Shown: positions 52,229 to 61,520, counted from the first letter of the stretch. The stretch: 64,000 nt of DNA from Sulfitobacter sp. 20_GPM-1509m (GCF_000620505.1 NZ_JIBC01000004.1:186001-250000), one strand, 5' to 3'. The notes: generated from the letters alone by a model not told the origin. Program-made: numbers and translations.

Positions 52229-52813
52229 ATGAGCCTCGTTCTGGGCTTTGACACTTCGGGCGCATGGTGCGCCGCCGCCCTGTGGTCGAATGGGGCCGTG
52301 GTCGAGGCGGTGGCCGAGGAAATGACCCGCGGACAGGCCGAGTGCCTGATGGGGTTGCTGCAAGAGCTGCTTGCCCGTCACGATCTGGGATGGCGCGATC
52401 TGGATGCGCTTGGCGTTGGTGTCGGGCCGGGCAATTTCACCGGCATCCGCATCGGGGTCTCTGCCGCGCGTGGTCTGGCGCTGGGGCTGGACGTGCCTGC
52501 CTATGGTGTCACCGGATTTGAGCAGCGCAAAGACCTGCAAACACATCCCCTCTGCGTACCCGCGCCCCGCGAATCGGTTTACGTGATGCAGGCGGATGGC
52601 CCCGCTTTGGTCACGCGCGCTGAGCTTGAGGCTGACGGCACCACCCTGCCCGCCGATCCCGCGCCGGCCGAACTGGCCCGTGCCATCGCCACCCATGCCG
52701 CAGGCATCTATCCGCAGAGCGCCCCGCCGCCTGCCCCCTATTACCTGCGCCCGGCCGATGCCGCGCCGGGACGCGACCTACCGCCGGTGATCCTGCCGTC
52801 CGACGCACCGTGA
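52229..52813 (+). CDS. tsaB: tRNA threonylcarbamoyladenosine biosynthesis protein TsaB
   Basis: A 194-residue protein of the ASKHA fold. It begins SLVLGFDTSGAWCAAAL and has the TsaB motif GVGVGPGNFTGIRIGVSAARGLA. With TsaD and TsaE it makes the t6A modification at position 37 of ANN-decoding tRNAs. The stop overlaps the rimI GTG by 4 bp, the usual tsaB-rimI order. It is shorter than E. coli TsaB (231 aa), as in other alphaproteobacteria. Confidence 0.92.
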   Translation: MSLVLGFDTSGAWCAAALWSNGAVVEAVAEEMTRGQAECLMGLLQELLARHDLGWRDLDALGVGVGPGNFTGIRIGVSAARGLALGLDVPAYGVTGFEQRKDLQTHPLCVPAPRESVYVMQADGPALVTRAELEADGTTLPADPAPAELARAIATHAAGIYPQSAPPPAPYYLRPADAAPGRDLPPVILPSDAP

Positions 52814-53220
52814 CCCCGCAGGACATGGCCCATATCCACGCCGCCGCCTTTACCGATGCGCGGCCCTGGACCGAGGCGGAATTCGCCGCGCTGCGCGACA
52901 GCCGCTATGTCTTTGCCACCACCCAGCCCCACGGTTTTGCGCTTGTGCGCGTGGTCGCAGGCGAGGCCGAGTTGCTGACCATCGCTGTGCACCCTGACCA
53001 CCAGGGCACGGGAATCGGACGCAGGTTGATGACGCTTTGGATGGCGCAGGCTGCCGAAACCGCGACGGAGGCCTTTCTCGAAGTTGCGGCGGACAACGCC
53101 CCGGCGCGTGCCCTTTACAGTTCCTGCGGTTTCGCACCTGCGGGTCTTCGCACCGGCTATTACCTGCGCGCGGGGGCTGCCGCCGTGGATGCGGTGCTTA
53201 TGCGCGCGCCACTGGGTTGA
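52810..53220 (+). CDS. rimI: GNAT acetyltransferase, RimI-like
   Basis: A 136-residue GNAT protein. It carries the acetyl-CoA loop VHPDHQGTGIGRRLM (Q/R-x-x-G-x-G/A motif) and the later DNAPARALYSSCGF. Start is GTG 52810, overlapping the tsaB TGA (GTGA). RimI acetylates the N-terminus of ribosomal protein S18 in E. coli; by neighbourhood this is the likely role. Other GNAT substrates remain possible. Confidence 0.88.
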   Translation: MTPQDMAHIHAAAFTDARPWTEAEFAALRDSRYVFATTQPHGFALVRVVAGEAELLTIAVHPDHQGTGIGRRLMTLWMAQAAETATEAFLEVAADNAPARALYSSCGFAPAGLRTGYYLRAGAAAVDAVLMRAPLG

Positions 53221-53271
53221 GTTCACCTTAGGTCAGCCCCCCGAATCCGCCCCCATCGACAGAAAAAGCGG

Positions 53272-53300
53272 TTGACCCGGCACCAACGCTGCGGCCTTAT
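53272..53300 (+). promoter_or_regulatory. weak promoter candidate before the BMP importer operon
   Basis: TTGACC (53272-53277), 17 bases, CCTTAT (53295-53300). The -10 is poor. It lies about 110 bases before the substrate-binding gene. No riboswitch-like structure is evident. Confidence 0.3.
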
Positions 53301-53411
53301 TTGCATCTGATCAATCTGATCTGCCTGCGATGCACACAGAAATGCACGGGCACTGGGCTCCGCTTCTTCAAAGGGCGGCAGGCTCCAAACATGAAAAATG
53401 GGAGATACCAC

Positions 53412-54407
53412 ATGACCCTTATGCAAAAATTTCTGGGCGCCGCTGCCGGGCTGGCCCTGACCGCCGGTGCCGCCTTTGCCGAACCCGCGCTGGTCTATGA
53501 TCTGGGTGGCAAATTCGACAAATCCTTCAACGAAGCCGCCTTTGCCGGCGCGCAACGCTGGGCCGAAGAGACCGGCGGCACGTTCCGCGAGATTGAAATG
53601 CAATCCGAAGCACAGCGCGAGCAGGCCCTGCGCCGCTTTGCAGAATCGGGCGCCAATCCGGTCATCACTACCGGCTTTGCCTTCTCCAGCGCGCTGGAAG
53701 TTGTGGCACCCGACTATCCGGACACCACATTCGTGACCATCGACGGCTGGGTCGACGCGCCCAACGTCAAGGTCATCGGTTTTACCGAGCACGAAGGATC
53801 CTACCTGGTTGGCATGTTGGCGGCTGAAGCCTCGAAAACCGGCACGGTCGGCTTTATCGGCGGCATGGACATCCCCCTGATCCGCAAATTCGCCTGTGGC
53901 TATGCCCAGGGCGTCAAGGCTGTGAACCCCGATGCGACCATCATCTCGAACATGACCGGCACCACACCGGCCGCGTGGAACGACCCCGTGAAAGGGTCCG
54001 AGCTGACCAAAGCGCAGATCAGCCAGGGCGCTGACGTGGTCTATGCCGCGGCGGGCGGCACCGGCGTAGGCGTTCTGCAAACCGCCGCCGACGAAGGCAT
54101 TCTGTCCATCGGCGTCGACAGCAACCAGAACCACCTGCACCCGGGCAAGGTCCTGACCTCGATGCTGAAACGTGTTGATGTGGCCGTCTACGAATCGATG
54201 AAAGCGGGCGACGCGCTGGAAGGTGGCGTCGAAGTGCTGGATCTGGCCAACGGCGGCGTCGGCTATGCGATGGATGAAAACAACGCGGACCTGGTGACCG
54301 AAGAGATGAAAGCTCCGGTGGACGCGGCTGCGGCTTCGATCGCTGCTGGTGACATCGTCGTGCACGATTACACATCCGACGACAGCTGCCCCGCGCTGAC
54401 GTTCTGA
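53412..54407 (+). CDS. BMP-family ABC transporter substrate-binding protein
   Basis: A 331-residue periplasmic protein. The signal peptide (1-23, ending AAFA|EP) precedes the BMP/PnrA domain: LVYDLGGKFDKSFNEAAFAG at its start, and GADVVYAAAGGTGVGVLQTA and SIGVDSNQNHLHPGKVLTSM later. This family binds nucleosides or related purines and feeds the ABC transporter encoded next. ATG 53412 has GGGAGA eight bases ahead; an earlier ATG 53391 has no good ribosome site. Confidence 0.92.
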   Translation: MTLMQKFLGAAAGLALTAGAAFAEPALVYDLGGKFDKSFNEAAFAGAQRWAEETGGTFREIEMQSEAQREQALRRFAESGANPVITTGFAFSSALEVVAPDYPDTTFVTIDGWVDAPNVKVIGFTEHEGSYLVGMLAAEASKTGTVGFIGGMDIPLIRKFACGYAQGVKAVNPDATIISNMTGTTPAAWNDPVKGSELTKAQISQGADVVYAAAGGTGVGVLQTAADEGILSIGVDSNQNHLHPGKVLTSMLKRVDVAVYESMKAGDALEGGVEVLDLANGGVGYAMDENNADLVTEEMKAPVDAAAASIAAGDIVVHDYTSDDSCPALTF

Positions 54408-54427
54408 TCCTATCCTCTGAAAACACC

Positions 54428-54456
54428 GGGCCGCGCCATTTCAACTGGCGCGGCCC
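54428..54456 (+). terminator. strong hairpin between binding protein and ATPase genes
   Basis: GGGCCGCGCCA (54428-54438) and TGGCGCGGCCC (54446-54456) pair perfectly over 11 bp with a 7-base loop, followed by TTTC. It probably acts as a partial terminator or 3'-end stabiliser, giving more binding protein than membrane parts, as is common in ABC operons. Confidence 0.75.
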
Positions 54457-54483
54457 TTTCGCAAGACAAAGGGTTCGCCAGCC

Positions 54484-56022
54484 ATGTCAGCCACCACCGT
54501 TGCCCCCGCGATTGAACTCAAAGGCATATCCAAGGCCTTTGGCCCCGTGCAGGCCAACAAGGACATCTCGATCCGCGTGATGCCCGGCACGATCCACGGG
54601 ATCATCGGCGAGAACGGCGCAGGCAAATCCACCCTGATGAGCATCCTCTACGGCTTTTACAAAGCCGACGCCGGCGAGATTTTCATCAGCGGTACCAAAA
54701 CCGACATTCCCGACAGTCAGGCCGCGATTGCGGCGGGCATCGGCATGGTGTTCCAGCACTTCAAGCTGGTCGAAAACTTCACCGTGCTGGAAAACATCAT
54801 TCTGGGCGCCGAGGACGGCTGGTCGCTGACGACCTCCCTGGGCAAGGCCCGCAAGGAACTGGTGGCGCTGGAGAAAGAATACGGGCTGAACGTGAACCCC
54901 GACGCCGTGATCGAGGATCTGGGCGTGGGGATGCAGCAGCGCGTGGAAATCCTCAAGGCGCTGTACCGGCAGGCCGATATCCTGATCCTGGATGAACCCA
55001 CCGGCGTGCTGACCCCCGCCGAAGCCGACCAGCTGTTCCGCATCCTGGGACGGCTGCGCGAAGAGGGCAAGACGATCATCCTGATCACCCACAAGCTGCG
55101 CGAGATCATGGAGATCACCGACACCGTCAGCGTCATGCGGCGCGGGCAAATGACCGCCACGGTCAAAACCGCCGAAACCACGCCCGAGCAGCTCGCCGAG
55201 CTGATGGTGGGCCGCAAGGTGCTGTTGCGCGTCGACAAGGCCCCCGCCGCCCCCGGTGATGTGGTGCTGGACATCCAGAACCTGCATGTCACCGATGAAG
55301 CCGGGGTTGAACGGCTCAAGGGCATCAACCTGCAAGTGCGCGCAGGCGAAATCCTGGGCATCGCCGGTGTCGCAGGCAACGGCCAATCCGAACTGCTGGA
55401 ACTGCTGGGTGGTTATGCGCGGGGCACCGGCACCGTGCTGATGAACGGCGACCCCATTGATCTGAGTGGCAAACACTCGGACGGCCAGTCTCGCCGTGCG
55501 CGCGGGATCGCCCACGTGCCCGAAGACCGCCAGCGCGAGGGTCTGATCATGGACTTTCACGCGTGGGAAAATACGGCGTTCGGATACCATCACGATCCGG
55601 CCTATCAATCCGGCCCGCTGATGGACAATGCCGCCATCCGCGCCGACACCGAGGCCAAGATGCAACGCTTTGACGTGCGCCCGCCAGACCCTAAACTGGC
55701 GGCCAAGAACTTCTCGGGTGGCAACCAGCAAAAGATCGTTCTCGCCCGCGAGATCGAACGCAACCCCGACCTGCTGCTGGTGGGCCAGCCCACGCGCGGC
55801 GTCGACATCGGTGCCATCGAGTTCATCCACCAGCAAATCGTCGCCCTGCGCGATCAGGGCAAGGCGATCCTGCTGGTCTCGGTCGAGCTTGAGGAAATCT
55901 TTTCGCTTTCAGACCGCATCGCGGTGATGTTCGACGGCCATATCATGGGCGAACGCATGCCCGAACAAACCGACGAAAGGGAACTGGGCATGCTGATGGC
56001 CGGCATGGAGGTCCCGCAATGA
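54484..56022 (+). CDS. ABC transporter ATP-binding protein, nucleoside (BMP) type, two ATPase domains
   Basis: A 512-residue tandem ATPase. Domain 1 has Walker A GENGAGKST (about residue 40-48), signature LGVGMQQRVEI and Walker B ILILDEPT. Domain 2 has GVAGNGQSE in place of Walker A and signature NFSGGNQQK with LLLVGQPTRG. This one-polypeptide layout (sugar-ATPase-like) is typical for BMP-associated nucleoside importers. Domain 2 is likely ATPase-poor, as in its relatives. Confidence 0.92.
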   Translation: MSATTVAPAIELKGISKAFGPVQANKDISIRVMPGTIHGIIGENGAGKSTLMSILYGFYKADAGEIFISGTKTDIPDSQAAIAAGIGMVFQHFKLVENFTVLENIILGAEDGWSLTTSLGKARKELVALEKEYGLNVNPDAVIEDLGVGMQQRVEILKALYRQADILILDEPTGVLTPAEADQLFRILGRLREEGKTIILITHKLREIMEITDTVSVMRRGQMTATVKTAETTPEQLAELMVGRKVLLRVDKAPAAPGDVVLDIQNLHVTDEAGVERLKGINLQVRAGEILGIAGVAGNGQSELLELLGGYARGTGTVLMNGDPIDLSGKHSDGQSRRARGIAHVPEDRQREGLIMDFHAWENTAFGYHHDPAYQSGPLMDNAAIRADTEAKMQRFDVRPPDPKLAAKNFSGGNQQKIVLAREIERNPDLLLVGQPTRGVDIGAIEFIHQQIVALRDQGKAILLVSVELEEIFSLSDRIAVMFDGHIMGERMPEQTDERELGMLMAGMEVPQ

Positions 56023-56030
56023 CCCTGCAT

Positions 56031-56085
56031 TCTTTTGGCCATAAATATCCCGGGGGAGTCCCGCAGGGACGGGGGCAGCGCCCCC
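56031..56085 (-). repeat. intergenic palindromic repeat, copy 5 (full form, inverted)
   Basis: The reverse complement of the full form: TCTTTTGGCC then AAATATCCCGGGGGA, hairpin GTCCC-gca-GGGAC (56058-56070), hairpin GGGGGC-agc-GCCCCC (56071-56085). It sits between the ATPase and first permease genes of one operon, which is unusual for a terminator-like element. Confidence 0.8.
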
Positions 56086-56116
56086 ACCACCCCGACCGCC
56101 AGACAGGAGCCGCCCC

Positions 56117-57247
56117 ATGGATGTGATGCCAAAATGGGCCGAGGTGATCCTCGTCCCGCTGATTTCGCTGATCCTGGCCGCCATCATTTCGGCGCTTGTG
56201 ATCCTGGCCATCGGCGAAGACCCGATTGCCGCCGTCAAGCTGATGGTCTCGGGCGCGCTGGGGTCGACCTATGGCTGGGGCTATACGCTCTATTACGCCA
56301 CCAACTTCATGTTCACCGGCCTTGCGGTCGCTGTGGCCTTTCACGCACGGCTGTTCAACATCGGCGGCGAGGGTCAGGCAGCCTTGGGGGGCCTGGGCGT
56401 GGCGCTGGCCTGTCTCTACATTCCCTGGCCGCACTGGTCGCTGGCACTGTTGGGCGCGATTGTCATGGCGGGCATATTCGGGGCGATCTGGGCCGCGATC
56501 CCCGCCTATTTGCAAGCCAGGCGCGGCAGCCACATCGTGATCACCACGATCATGTTCAACTTTATCGCGGCGTCCCTGCTGAACTATATCCTTGTGAACG
56601 TTCTGCGCCCGCGCGGCAGCATGGACCCGGCCACCGCCCGTTTCCCCGAAGGCACACACCTGCCGACGCTGCATGACGTGCTGGCACCCTTTGGCATCAG
56701 TTTCTCCAAGGCCGCCCCCGCCAATATTACCCTGCTGATCGCCGTCCTGGCCTGTGTTCTGGTCTGGGCGCTGATCTGGCGCACCCGTCTGGGGTACGAG
56801 TTGCGCGCCTATGGTCATTCCGAGAGTGCCGCGAAATACGCGGGCATTTCGCCGTTCAAGATCACCATGATCACGATGATCATTTCAGGCGCGCTGGCTG
56901 GGTTGATGGCGATCAACAACGTCATGGGCGAAGCGGAACGGCTGGTTCTGAATGCGGTCGAAGGGGCCGGGTTCATCGGCATCGCCGTGGCCCTGATGGG
57001 CCGCAGTCACCCCTTTGGCGTGTTCATCGCCGCGATCCTGTTCGGCTTTCTCTATCAGGGCGGCGCAGAACTGGCCCTCTGGACGTCGATTCCCCGCGAA
57101 CTGATTGTGGTCATTCAGGCGCTGGTGATCCTGTTCACCGGTGCGCTGGACAACATGGTGCGGATGCCGCTGGAGCGGATGTTCCTGGCCGCGCGCCGCG
57201 CCCGAGCCCCCAAGCCTGAACGCAAACCTGTAGAGCCGGCGGAGTAA
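56117..57247 (+). CDS. ABC transporter permease, nucleoside (BMP) type, subunit 1
   Basis: A 376-residue inner-membrane protein with about nine helices of the BPD_transp_2 family. FTGLAVAVAFHARLFNIGGEGQAALGGLGVAL is split here by its motif FNIGGEGQ, typical of this group, and GYELRAYGHSESAAKYAGIS is the coupling-helix region facing the ATPase. It forms a heterodimer with the next gene product. Expression passes through the repeat element at 56031-56085. Confidence 0.9.
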   Translation: MDVMPKWAEVILVPLISLILAAIISALVILAIGEDPIAAVKLMVSGALGSTYGWGYTLYYATNFMFTGLAVAVAFHARLFNIGGEGQAALGGLGVALACLYIPWPHWSLALLGAIVMAGIFGAIWAAIPAYLQARRGSHIVITTIMFNFIAASLLNYILVNVLRPRGSMDPATARFPEGTHLPTLHDVLAPFGISFSKAAPANITLLIAVLACVLVWALIWRTRLGYELRAYGHSESAAKYAGISPFKITMITMIISGALAGLMAINNVMGEAERLVLNAVEGAGFIGIAVALMGRSHPFGVFIAAILFGFLYQGGAELALWTSIPRELIVVIQALVILFTGALDNMVRMPLERMFLAARRARAPKPERKPVEPAE

Positions 57248-57251
57248 CATC

Positions 57252-58220
57252 ATGGATTTCCTGACCCTGATCCAACTGCTCGACAGCACCGTGCGACTGG
57301 CCACGCCCCTGCTGCTGGCCTGCCTTGCGGGCCTGTTCAGCGAACGTGCCGGCATTTTCGACATCGGCCTTGAGGGCAAGATGCTGGCCGCTGCCTTCTT
57401 TTCCGCCGCTGTGGCGGCTGTCACGGGGTCGGTCTGGCTGGGGCTGCTGGCAGGTATCGCCGCCTCGCTGCTGCTCAGCGCCTTGCACGGCATCGCCTCG
57501 ATCACCTTTCGCGGCAACCAGCTGATTTCCGGCGTGGCGATCAACTTTCTGGCCTCGGGGCTGACGGTGCTGATCGCGCAAAGCTGGTTTCAGCAAGGCG
57601 GGCGGACGCCGTCGCTGATGGGCGGCGGGCGGTTCACGCCGATCACCCTTCCCTTTGCCGATGCGGTTGCCGATGTGCCCTTTCTGGGTCCGATCTATGC
57701 CGAGCTGATCTCGGGCCACTCCATTCTGGTCTACATTGCCTTTGCCGCCGTGCCGCTGACGTGGTTCGTGCTGTTTCGCACCCGTTTTGGCCTGCGCCTG
57801 CGGGCCGTGGGCGAAAACCCCGCTGCGGTGGACACCGCGGGCGTGTCGGTGGTGGGCCTGCGCTATGCCGCGGTTGCGATCTGTGGCGTGCTCTGCGGGA
57901 TCGCGGGCGCCTATCTGTCCACCGCGCTGCAAGCCGGCTTCGTCAAAGACATGTCCGCAGGGCGCGGCTATATCGCGCTCGCGGCGCTGATCTTTGCCAA
58001 ATGGCGGCCGTGGTATGCGCTGTATGCGACGCTGCTGTTCGGCCTGTTCGGCGCACTGGAAACACGGCCCGATGTAATCACCGCGCTGACCGGAATGCGG
58101 ATGCAGGGGCAACTTCTGGGCGCCCTGCCCTATATCATGACAGTGATCATTCTGGCGGGTTTTGTCGGCCGCGCAAACCCGCCACGCGCGGGCGGAGAAC
58201 CATATGTCAAAGAACGGTAG
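57252..58220 (+). CDS. ABC transporter permease, nucleoside (BMP) type, subunit 2
   Basis: A 322-residue BPD_transp_2 permease with about eight to nine helices. It contains FSERAGIFDIGLEGKML (family motif near the N-terminus) and GLRLRAVGENPAAVDTAGVS, the coupling helix. It follows subunit 1 by four bases, completing a BMP-ATPase-permease-permease importer. The likely substrate is a nucleoside or purine; no catabolic gene nearby narrows this. Confidence 0.9.
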   Translation: MDFLTLIQLLDSTVRLATPLLLACLAGLFSERAGIFDIGLEGKMLAAAFFSAAVAAVTGSVWLGLLAGIAASLLLSALHGIASITFRGNQLISGVAINFLASGLTVLIAQSWFQQGGRTPSLMGGGRFTPITLPFADAVADVPFLGPIYAELISGHSILVYIAFAAVPLTWFVLFRTRFGLRLRAVGENPAAVDTAGVSVVGLRYAAVAICGVLCGIAGAYLSTALQAGFVKDMSAGRGYIALAALIFAKWRPWYALYATLLFGLFGALETRPDVITALTGMRMQGQLLGALPYIMTVIILAGFVGRANPPRAGGEPYVKER

Positions 58221-58308
58221 GTCCGGTTTTGGCAAATTATCAGTGCCGATGTTCCATGCTGCGGCGTAGCATATTGCTTTCATCCCTCGGCACGTCCTAA
58301 GTAGGGTC

Positions 58309-59223
58309 ATGCAAATATACCTGCCCATCGCGGAAGTTTCGGTAAATGCCTTCTTGCTGTTGGGCTTGGGCGGGTTGGTCGGCCTGTTGTCCGGCATGTT
58401 CGGAGTGGGTGGCGGGTTCCTGATGACGCCGCTGCTGTTCTTTATCGGCATCCCGCCTGCTGTGGCCGTGGCCACCGGTGCGAACCAGATTGTCGCCTCG
58501 TCCTTCTCCGGAGTTCTGGCCCATTTCCGGCGGCGCACGGTGGATCTGAGGATGGGCACCGTCCTGTTGATCGGCGGTTTGATCGGTGCGGCGGCAGGTG
58601 TAGCGGTTTTCAACTATCTACGGTCGATCGGTCAGGTCGATCTGATGGTGCGGCTTTGCTATGTGGTTTTTCTGGGCATCATCGGCACGCTGATGTTTGT
58701 CGAAAGCCTGGCAGCCCTGCGCCGGTCGTCTTCAGGGGCCAAACCGAAACGTAAAAAACACGGGCTGGTGCACAAGATGCCCTTCAAGATGCGGTTTCGC
58801 GTCTCGGGTCTGTATATCTCGGTGATCCCGCCGTTGCTGGTGGGTCTGTCTGTCGGGGTTCTGGCCGCGATCATGGGCGTGGGTGGCGGATTTATCATGG
58901 TGCCCGCGATGATCTATATCCTTGGGATGCCGACCAAGGTCGTGATCGGCACCTCGCTGTTCCAGATCATTTTTGTGGCCGCATTCACCACCATGTTGCA
59001 TGCCACCACCAACTATACCGTGGACGTGGTTCTGGCAGTGCTGCTGCTGGTCGGCGGCGTCGTCGGCGCGCAGATCGGCACAAACATCGGCCTGCGGATG
59101 AAAGCGGAACAGCTGCGCGTGTTGCTGGCCCTGCTGGTGATGATCGTCTGCGGCAAGCTGGCGCTTGAACTGCTGCTGGAACCTTCCGAGCTTTATTCGG
59201 TTGCGCCACCGGTGAACCAATGA
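58309..59223 (+). CDS. sulfite exporter TauE/SafE-family permease
   Basis: A 304-residue membrane protein with eight predicted helices in two halves. Each half carries the family motif: GLLSGMFGVGGGFLMTPLL (about 24-42) and AAIMGVGGGFIMVPAMIY (about 186-203). A basic cytoplasmic loop (AKPKRKKHGL) lies between the halves. Members move sulfite, sulfoacetate or other organosulfonates outwards. It overlaps the next gene by 4 bp, a conserved pairing in alphaproteobacteria. Confidence 0.9.
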   Translation: MQIYLPIAEVSVNAFLLLGLGGLVGLLSGMFGVGGGFLMTPLLFFIGIPPAVAVATGANQIVASSFSGVLAHFRRRTVDLRMGTVLLIGGLIGAAAGVAVFNYLRSIGQVDLMVRLCYVVFLGIIGTLMFVESLAALRRSSSGAKPKRKKHGLVHKMPFKMRFRVSGLYISVIPPLLVGLSVGVLAAIMGVGGGFIMVPAMIYILGMPTKVVIGTSLFQIIFVAAFTTMLHATTNYTVDVVLAVLLLVGGVVGAQIGTNIGLRMKAEQLRVLLALLVMIVCGKLALELLLEPSELYSVAPPVNQ

Positions 59224-59984
59224 TGCGGGGACTGGTCCTTGCCCTTCTCACCTTCTGCGCAACCTTGCCTGCGCGGGCAGAAGAGGTCGTGCTGGGCCTG
59301 TCCAAGGACGAGGTGGCGATCACGGCCAGCTTTAACGGATCGGACATCCTGATATTCGGCGCGGTCCTGCGTGAAGAACCCATCCCGTCCGGTTCGCAGC
59401 TTGGGGTGGTGATCACAGTTGCAGGACCGTCCACGCCCGTCACCGTGCGCCGCAAGGAACGTCGCTATGGTATCTGGATCAACACCGATGCCGTGGATGT
59501 AGACCGTGCGCCCAGCTATTACGCCGTGGCTTCAAGCGGGCCGCTGCGCGAGGTTCTGTCCAATATCGAAGACCTGCGGTATCGCATCACAGTGCCCCGC
59601 GCGATCCGTTCGGTTGGGGCGCCGATGACCATCCTGGACTCGGCGGCCTTTACCCGCGCGCTGATCCGCATCCGGGGCAACATGGGTCTCTATCAGGTGC
59701 TGGAAGAAAATGTCGTTGTCGACCAGCAAACCTTGTTCCGCACATCCATCCAGCTGCCTTCAGCGGTGACCGAGGGCGGGTATGTCACCCGCATTTTCCT
59801 GACACGGAATGGCAAGGTTGTGTCGCAATATCAAACCACCATCGAAGTGCGAAAAGTCGGGCTGGAACGGTGGTTGTTTGCCTTGTCGCGCAACCAGCCG
59901 CTTTTGTACGGCCTGATGTCGATCGCCATCGCCATTGCCGCGGGCTGGGGCGCGTCGGCAGGTTTTGCGCTGTTGCGGCGGTAG
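59220..59984 (+). CDS. TIGR02186-family membrane protein, TauE partner
   Basis: A 254-residue protein with a signal peptide (1-20, ending ARA|EE) and a C-terminal membrane helix (about 226-250), so the body is periplasmic with one anchor. The body begins VLGLSKDEVAITASFNGSDILIFGAV, the TIGR02186 opening. This family is found next to TauE/SafE permeases and has no known biochemical function; it may be a periplasmic part of the exporter. Confidence 0.85.
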   Translation: MMRGLVLALLTFCATLPARAEEVVLGLSKDEVAITASFNGSDILIFGAVLREEPIPSGSQLGVVITVAGPSTPVTVRRKERRYGIWINTDAVDVDRAPSYYAVASSGPLREVLSNIEDLRYRITVPRAIRSVGAPMTILDSAAFTRALIRIRGNMGLYQVLEENVVVDQQTLFRTSIQLPSAVTEGGYVTRIFLTRNGKVVSQYQTTIEVRKVGLERWLFALSRNQPLLYGLMSIAIAIAAGWGASAGFALLRR

Positions 59985-61520
59985 CTAAAGGAACGCTTCC
60001 GGCTCGGCCAGGTTGAGCGGCGCGGCGGGAACCGCGCGCAGATCGTCCACGCGCAAGGGTTCGGTCGGTTTTGACAGACGGTTGCGCACCACCCAGATCA
60101 GACGGTCCTGTGCGCGGGTGATCGCCACATAAGCCAGCCGTTTCCACAAGGGCTGCCCTGCCTCGACACGACCCATGCGGGCCGCGACGAACAGATCGGG
60201 TGCAAACACCTGCACAGTGTCCCACTGGCTGCCCTGCGCCTTGTGAATGGTCACAGCGGCCCCGTGCAGGAACGTGGCCCCCATGCGCGCGGCAAAGGGG
60301 ATGAACGGCTCTTCCTCGTCCGGCTTTTCGATCTTCACGATCGAAGCCGCGGAAATCTGCGGATCCTCCGCGCCCATCACATGCAGCCGTGAAAAGCCCG
60401 GCTTGCGCCCAGACCCCAGAAACACCACCTGCGCCCCTTTGATCAGGCCGCGCGCCTCAAGGTCCAACCGCTTTTTGCGATGCTTCAACGGCAGTTCGAT
60501 CCCGTCACAAATCAGCGGCTCACCTTCGATCAATGCATCCTCGGGCGCGCCGTAAACCGTGCGAAAGGCGTTGATCAAACGAATGCGCGTGGCGTTGCGC
60601 CAGACCAGAACAGGGCTGCGCGCCATCAGGTCGACCTCGACCCGCTGCCCCCAGACCACCCGTTCGTCCTGCTTCGAGGCATCTTCGATCATCTTCTCGA
60701 AGTGGTGGAATTCCAGCGCCGGATCGGCCAGCGCATGCGCGAGATCCAGGATCGGGTTGTCGGCGGCCTGACGGTGGATGCGGCTCAGGTTCAACACCCG
60801 TGGTGCCGGCAGCTTTTCAAAGACCATCGTGCCGGATTGCCCCACCGGCGCCAGCTGGGCCGGATCACCGAACAGCAAAAGCGTCGGGAAAATTTCCTTG
60901 AGATCTTCGAACTGCTTGTCATCCAGCATCGAGGATTCGTCGATAAACCCGATGTCCAACGGCTCTTCGCGGCGCTTCCAACCGGTGATGAAATCGCTTC
61001 CGCGCAGGCCTGCGGCGGCCAGCGCGCCGGGAATGGATTTGTTGTTGGCATAGAAAGCCGCGGCCCGGTCCAGCGCCAGGTCGGTCAGATCGGCAATCTC
61101 GGGCCGTTCACCGTTGCCCGCCAGCCATTCGGCAATGCGTTCGTATTCGGGATCGTAAACTGGCGTGTACAGAATGCGGTGGATCGTCGTGGCAGGCACC
61201 CCGCGCAGACGCAAGACGCTTGCTGCCTTGTTGGTGGGCGCAAGGATCGCCAGCGTGCGCTTTTCCTTGCGCTTGCGCGATTCGTAATCGCCCGAGACGA
61301 CCTCGACCCCGGCCTGTTCCAACGCCTTGTAGAGCTGTGCCAGCAGCAGGGTCTTGCCCGATCCGGCCTTGCCCGTGACCGCCATCACCGCACTGGCCGA
61401 TGACTTCGGCGGCATCAGCAGTTGTTCGTCCAGATCAATGCCCGCGCCTCGCAACATCTCTGTCACTGCGTCATAGGCCACGGCCTGATCGTCGGAATAT
61501 GTAACGGCGGTATCAGTCAT
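59985..61520 (-). CDS. SF1 (RecD-like) DNA helicase/ATPase
   Basis: A 511-residue protein. Walker A is VTGKAGSGKTLLLA (about residue 48-61), motif Ia is APTNKAA, motif II is GFIDESSMLD, motif III is LFGDPAQLAPV, and the C-terminal UvrD-like part has AVTIHKAQGSQWDTV and LAYVAITRAQDRLIWV (motifs V/VI). It lacks RecD2 N-terminal domains. It is probably a stand-alone 5'-3' helicase; the pathway (repair, plasmid or phage defence) is unknown. Confidence 0.88.
   Translation of the reverse strand: MTDTAVTYSDDQAVAYDAVTEMLRGAGIDLDEQLLMPPKSSASAVMAVTGKAGSGKTLLLAQLYKALEQAGVEVVSGDYESRKRKEKRTLAILAPTNKAASVLRLRGVPATTIHRILYTPVYDPEYERIAEWLAGNGERPEIADLTDLALDRAAAFYANNKSIPGALAAAGLRGSDFITGWKRREEPLDIGFIDESSMLDDKQFEDLKEIFPTLLLFGDPAQLAPVGQSGTMVFEKLPAPRVLNLSRIHRQAADNPILDLAHALADPALEFHHFEKMIEDASKQDERVVWGQRVEVDLMARSPVLVWRNATRIRLINAFRTVYGAPEDALIEGEPLICDGIELPLKHRKKRLDLEARGLIKGAQVVFLGSGRKPGFSRLHVMGAEDPQISAASIVKIEKPDEEEPFIPFAARMGATFLHGAAVTIHKAQGSQWDTVQVFAPDLFVAARMGRVEAGQPLWKRLAYVAITRAQDRLIWVVRNRLSKPTEPLRVDDLRAVPAAPLNLAEPEAFL

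Noticed and set aside
53221-53411. purine riboswitch before the nucleoside importer
   Set aside because: No three-way-junction core with the expected loop bases could be found; only a weak promoter is visible.
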